From assembly GCA_016617855.1 (NCBI GenBank), contig JAECUM010004997.1, forward strand, positions 1-64,000: a stretch of 64,000 nt of DNA, written 5' to 3'. This DNA comes from Megalonaias nervosa (lineage: Eukaryota; Mollusca; Bivalvia; Unionida; Unionidae). The position numbers and the translations under genes are program-made. Under the pieces are notes generated by a model. It saw only the letters and a program-made list of their open reading frames with translations. It did no database searches and was not told the DNA's origin. Numbering within the stretch: the first letter of the stretch is position 1; every line of letters begins with the position of its first letter. This document shows, in pieces, positions 63,987-64,000 of the stretch.

Positions 63987-64000
63987 TTTTTTTTTCTTTT

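Overview
The window is eukaryotic genomic DNA, AT-rich and intron-dominated, with no operons or bacterial-type genes. I think it comes from a lophotrochozoan, most likely a mollusc. The reasons are tRNA-derived SINEs with a class II tRNA-like head, a Gmr1-like Ty3/gypsy element, degenerate ~150-bp intronic tandem repeats, and a ~260-bp dispersed repeat that I associate from memory with mollusc genomes. The phylum is an inference.

One plus-strand gene spans nearly the whole window, from 601 to at least 63905. I rebuilt 25 coding exons by joining open stretches that have AG/GT borders and compatible phases. Every junction keeps the reading frame, giving about 1550 residues. The protein is a chain of about twelve FN3-like beta-sandwich modules. 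Each has a V-D-x-T-P-P entry strand, a W-x-G-F-x-D-x-E-S-G-I core, a Y-x-x-A-V-G-T-x-x-G-x-x-x-I stretch, a G-x-x-Y-Y-x-x-V-x-A-x-N-x-A-G stretch, and a closing S-x-G-V. N-glycosylation sequons are frequent and no transmembrane segment is seen, so it is probably extracellular or an ectodomain. The 5' end lies upstream of the window. The 3' end is either the stop at 63984-63986 or lies beyond the window if a donor at 63906 is used.

The introns hold most of the DNA and are rich in repeats. Intron 2 (2144-12822) has a SINE split by a solo LTR that itself carries another repeat, a Gmr1-like Ty3/gypsy element in the order INT-RT-RNase H, and a LINE fragment. Intron 6 has a pogo/Tigger-like DNA element inserted into a tandem array. 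Intron 7 has a second LINE copy and a 31-bp minisatellite. Intron 11 is largely a ~3.2-kb array of ~150-bp units. Intron 12 has a possible nested antisense unit. Intron 13 has a second pogo-like element with a CENP-B-type remnant. Intron 14 has a retroelement gag remnant between 122-bp direct repeats. Intron 17 has a LINE RT interrupted by a SINE. Intron 19 has a solo LTR with an exact 5-bp target duplication.

The most notable local structures touch the splice sites of the host gene. The 3' end of the exon at 59837-59978, with its donor, lies in four copies of an 80-bp tandem repeat. The acceptor of the exon at 55306 lies in a two-copy tandem duplication.
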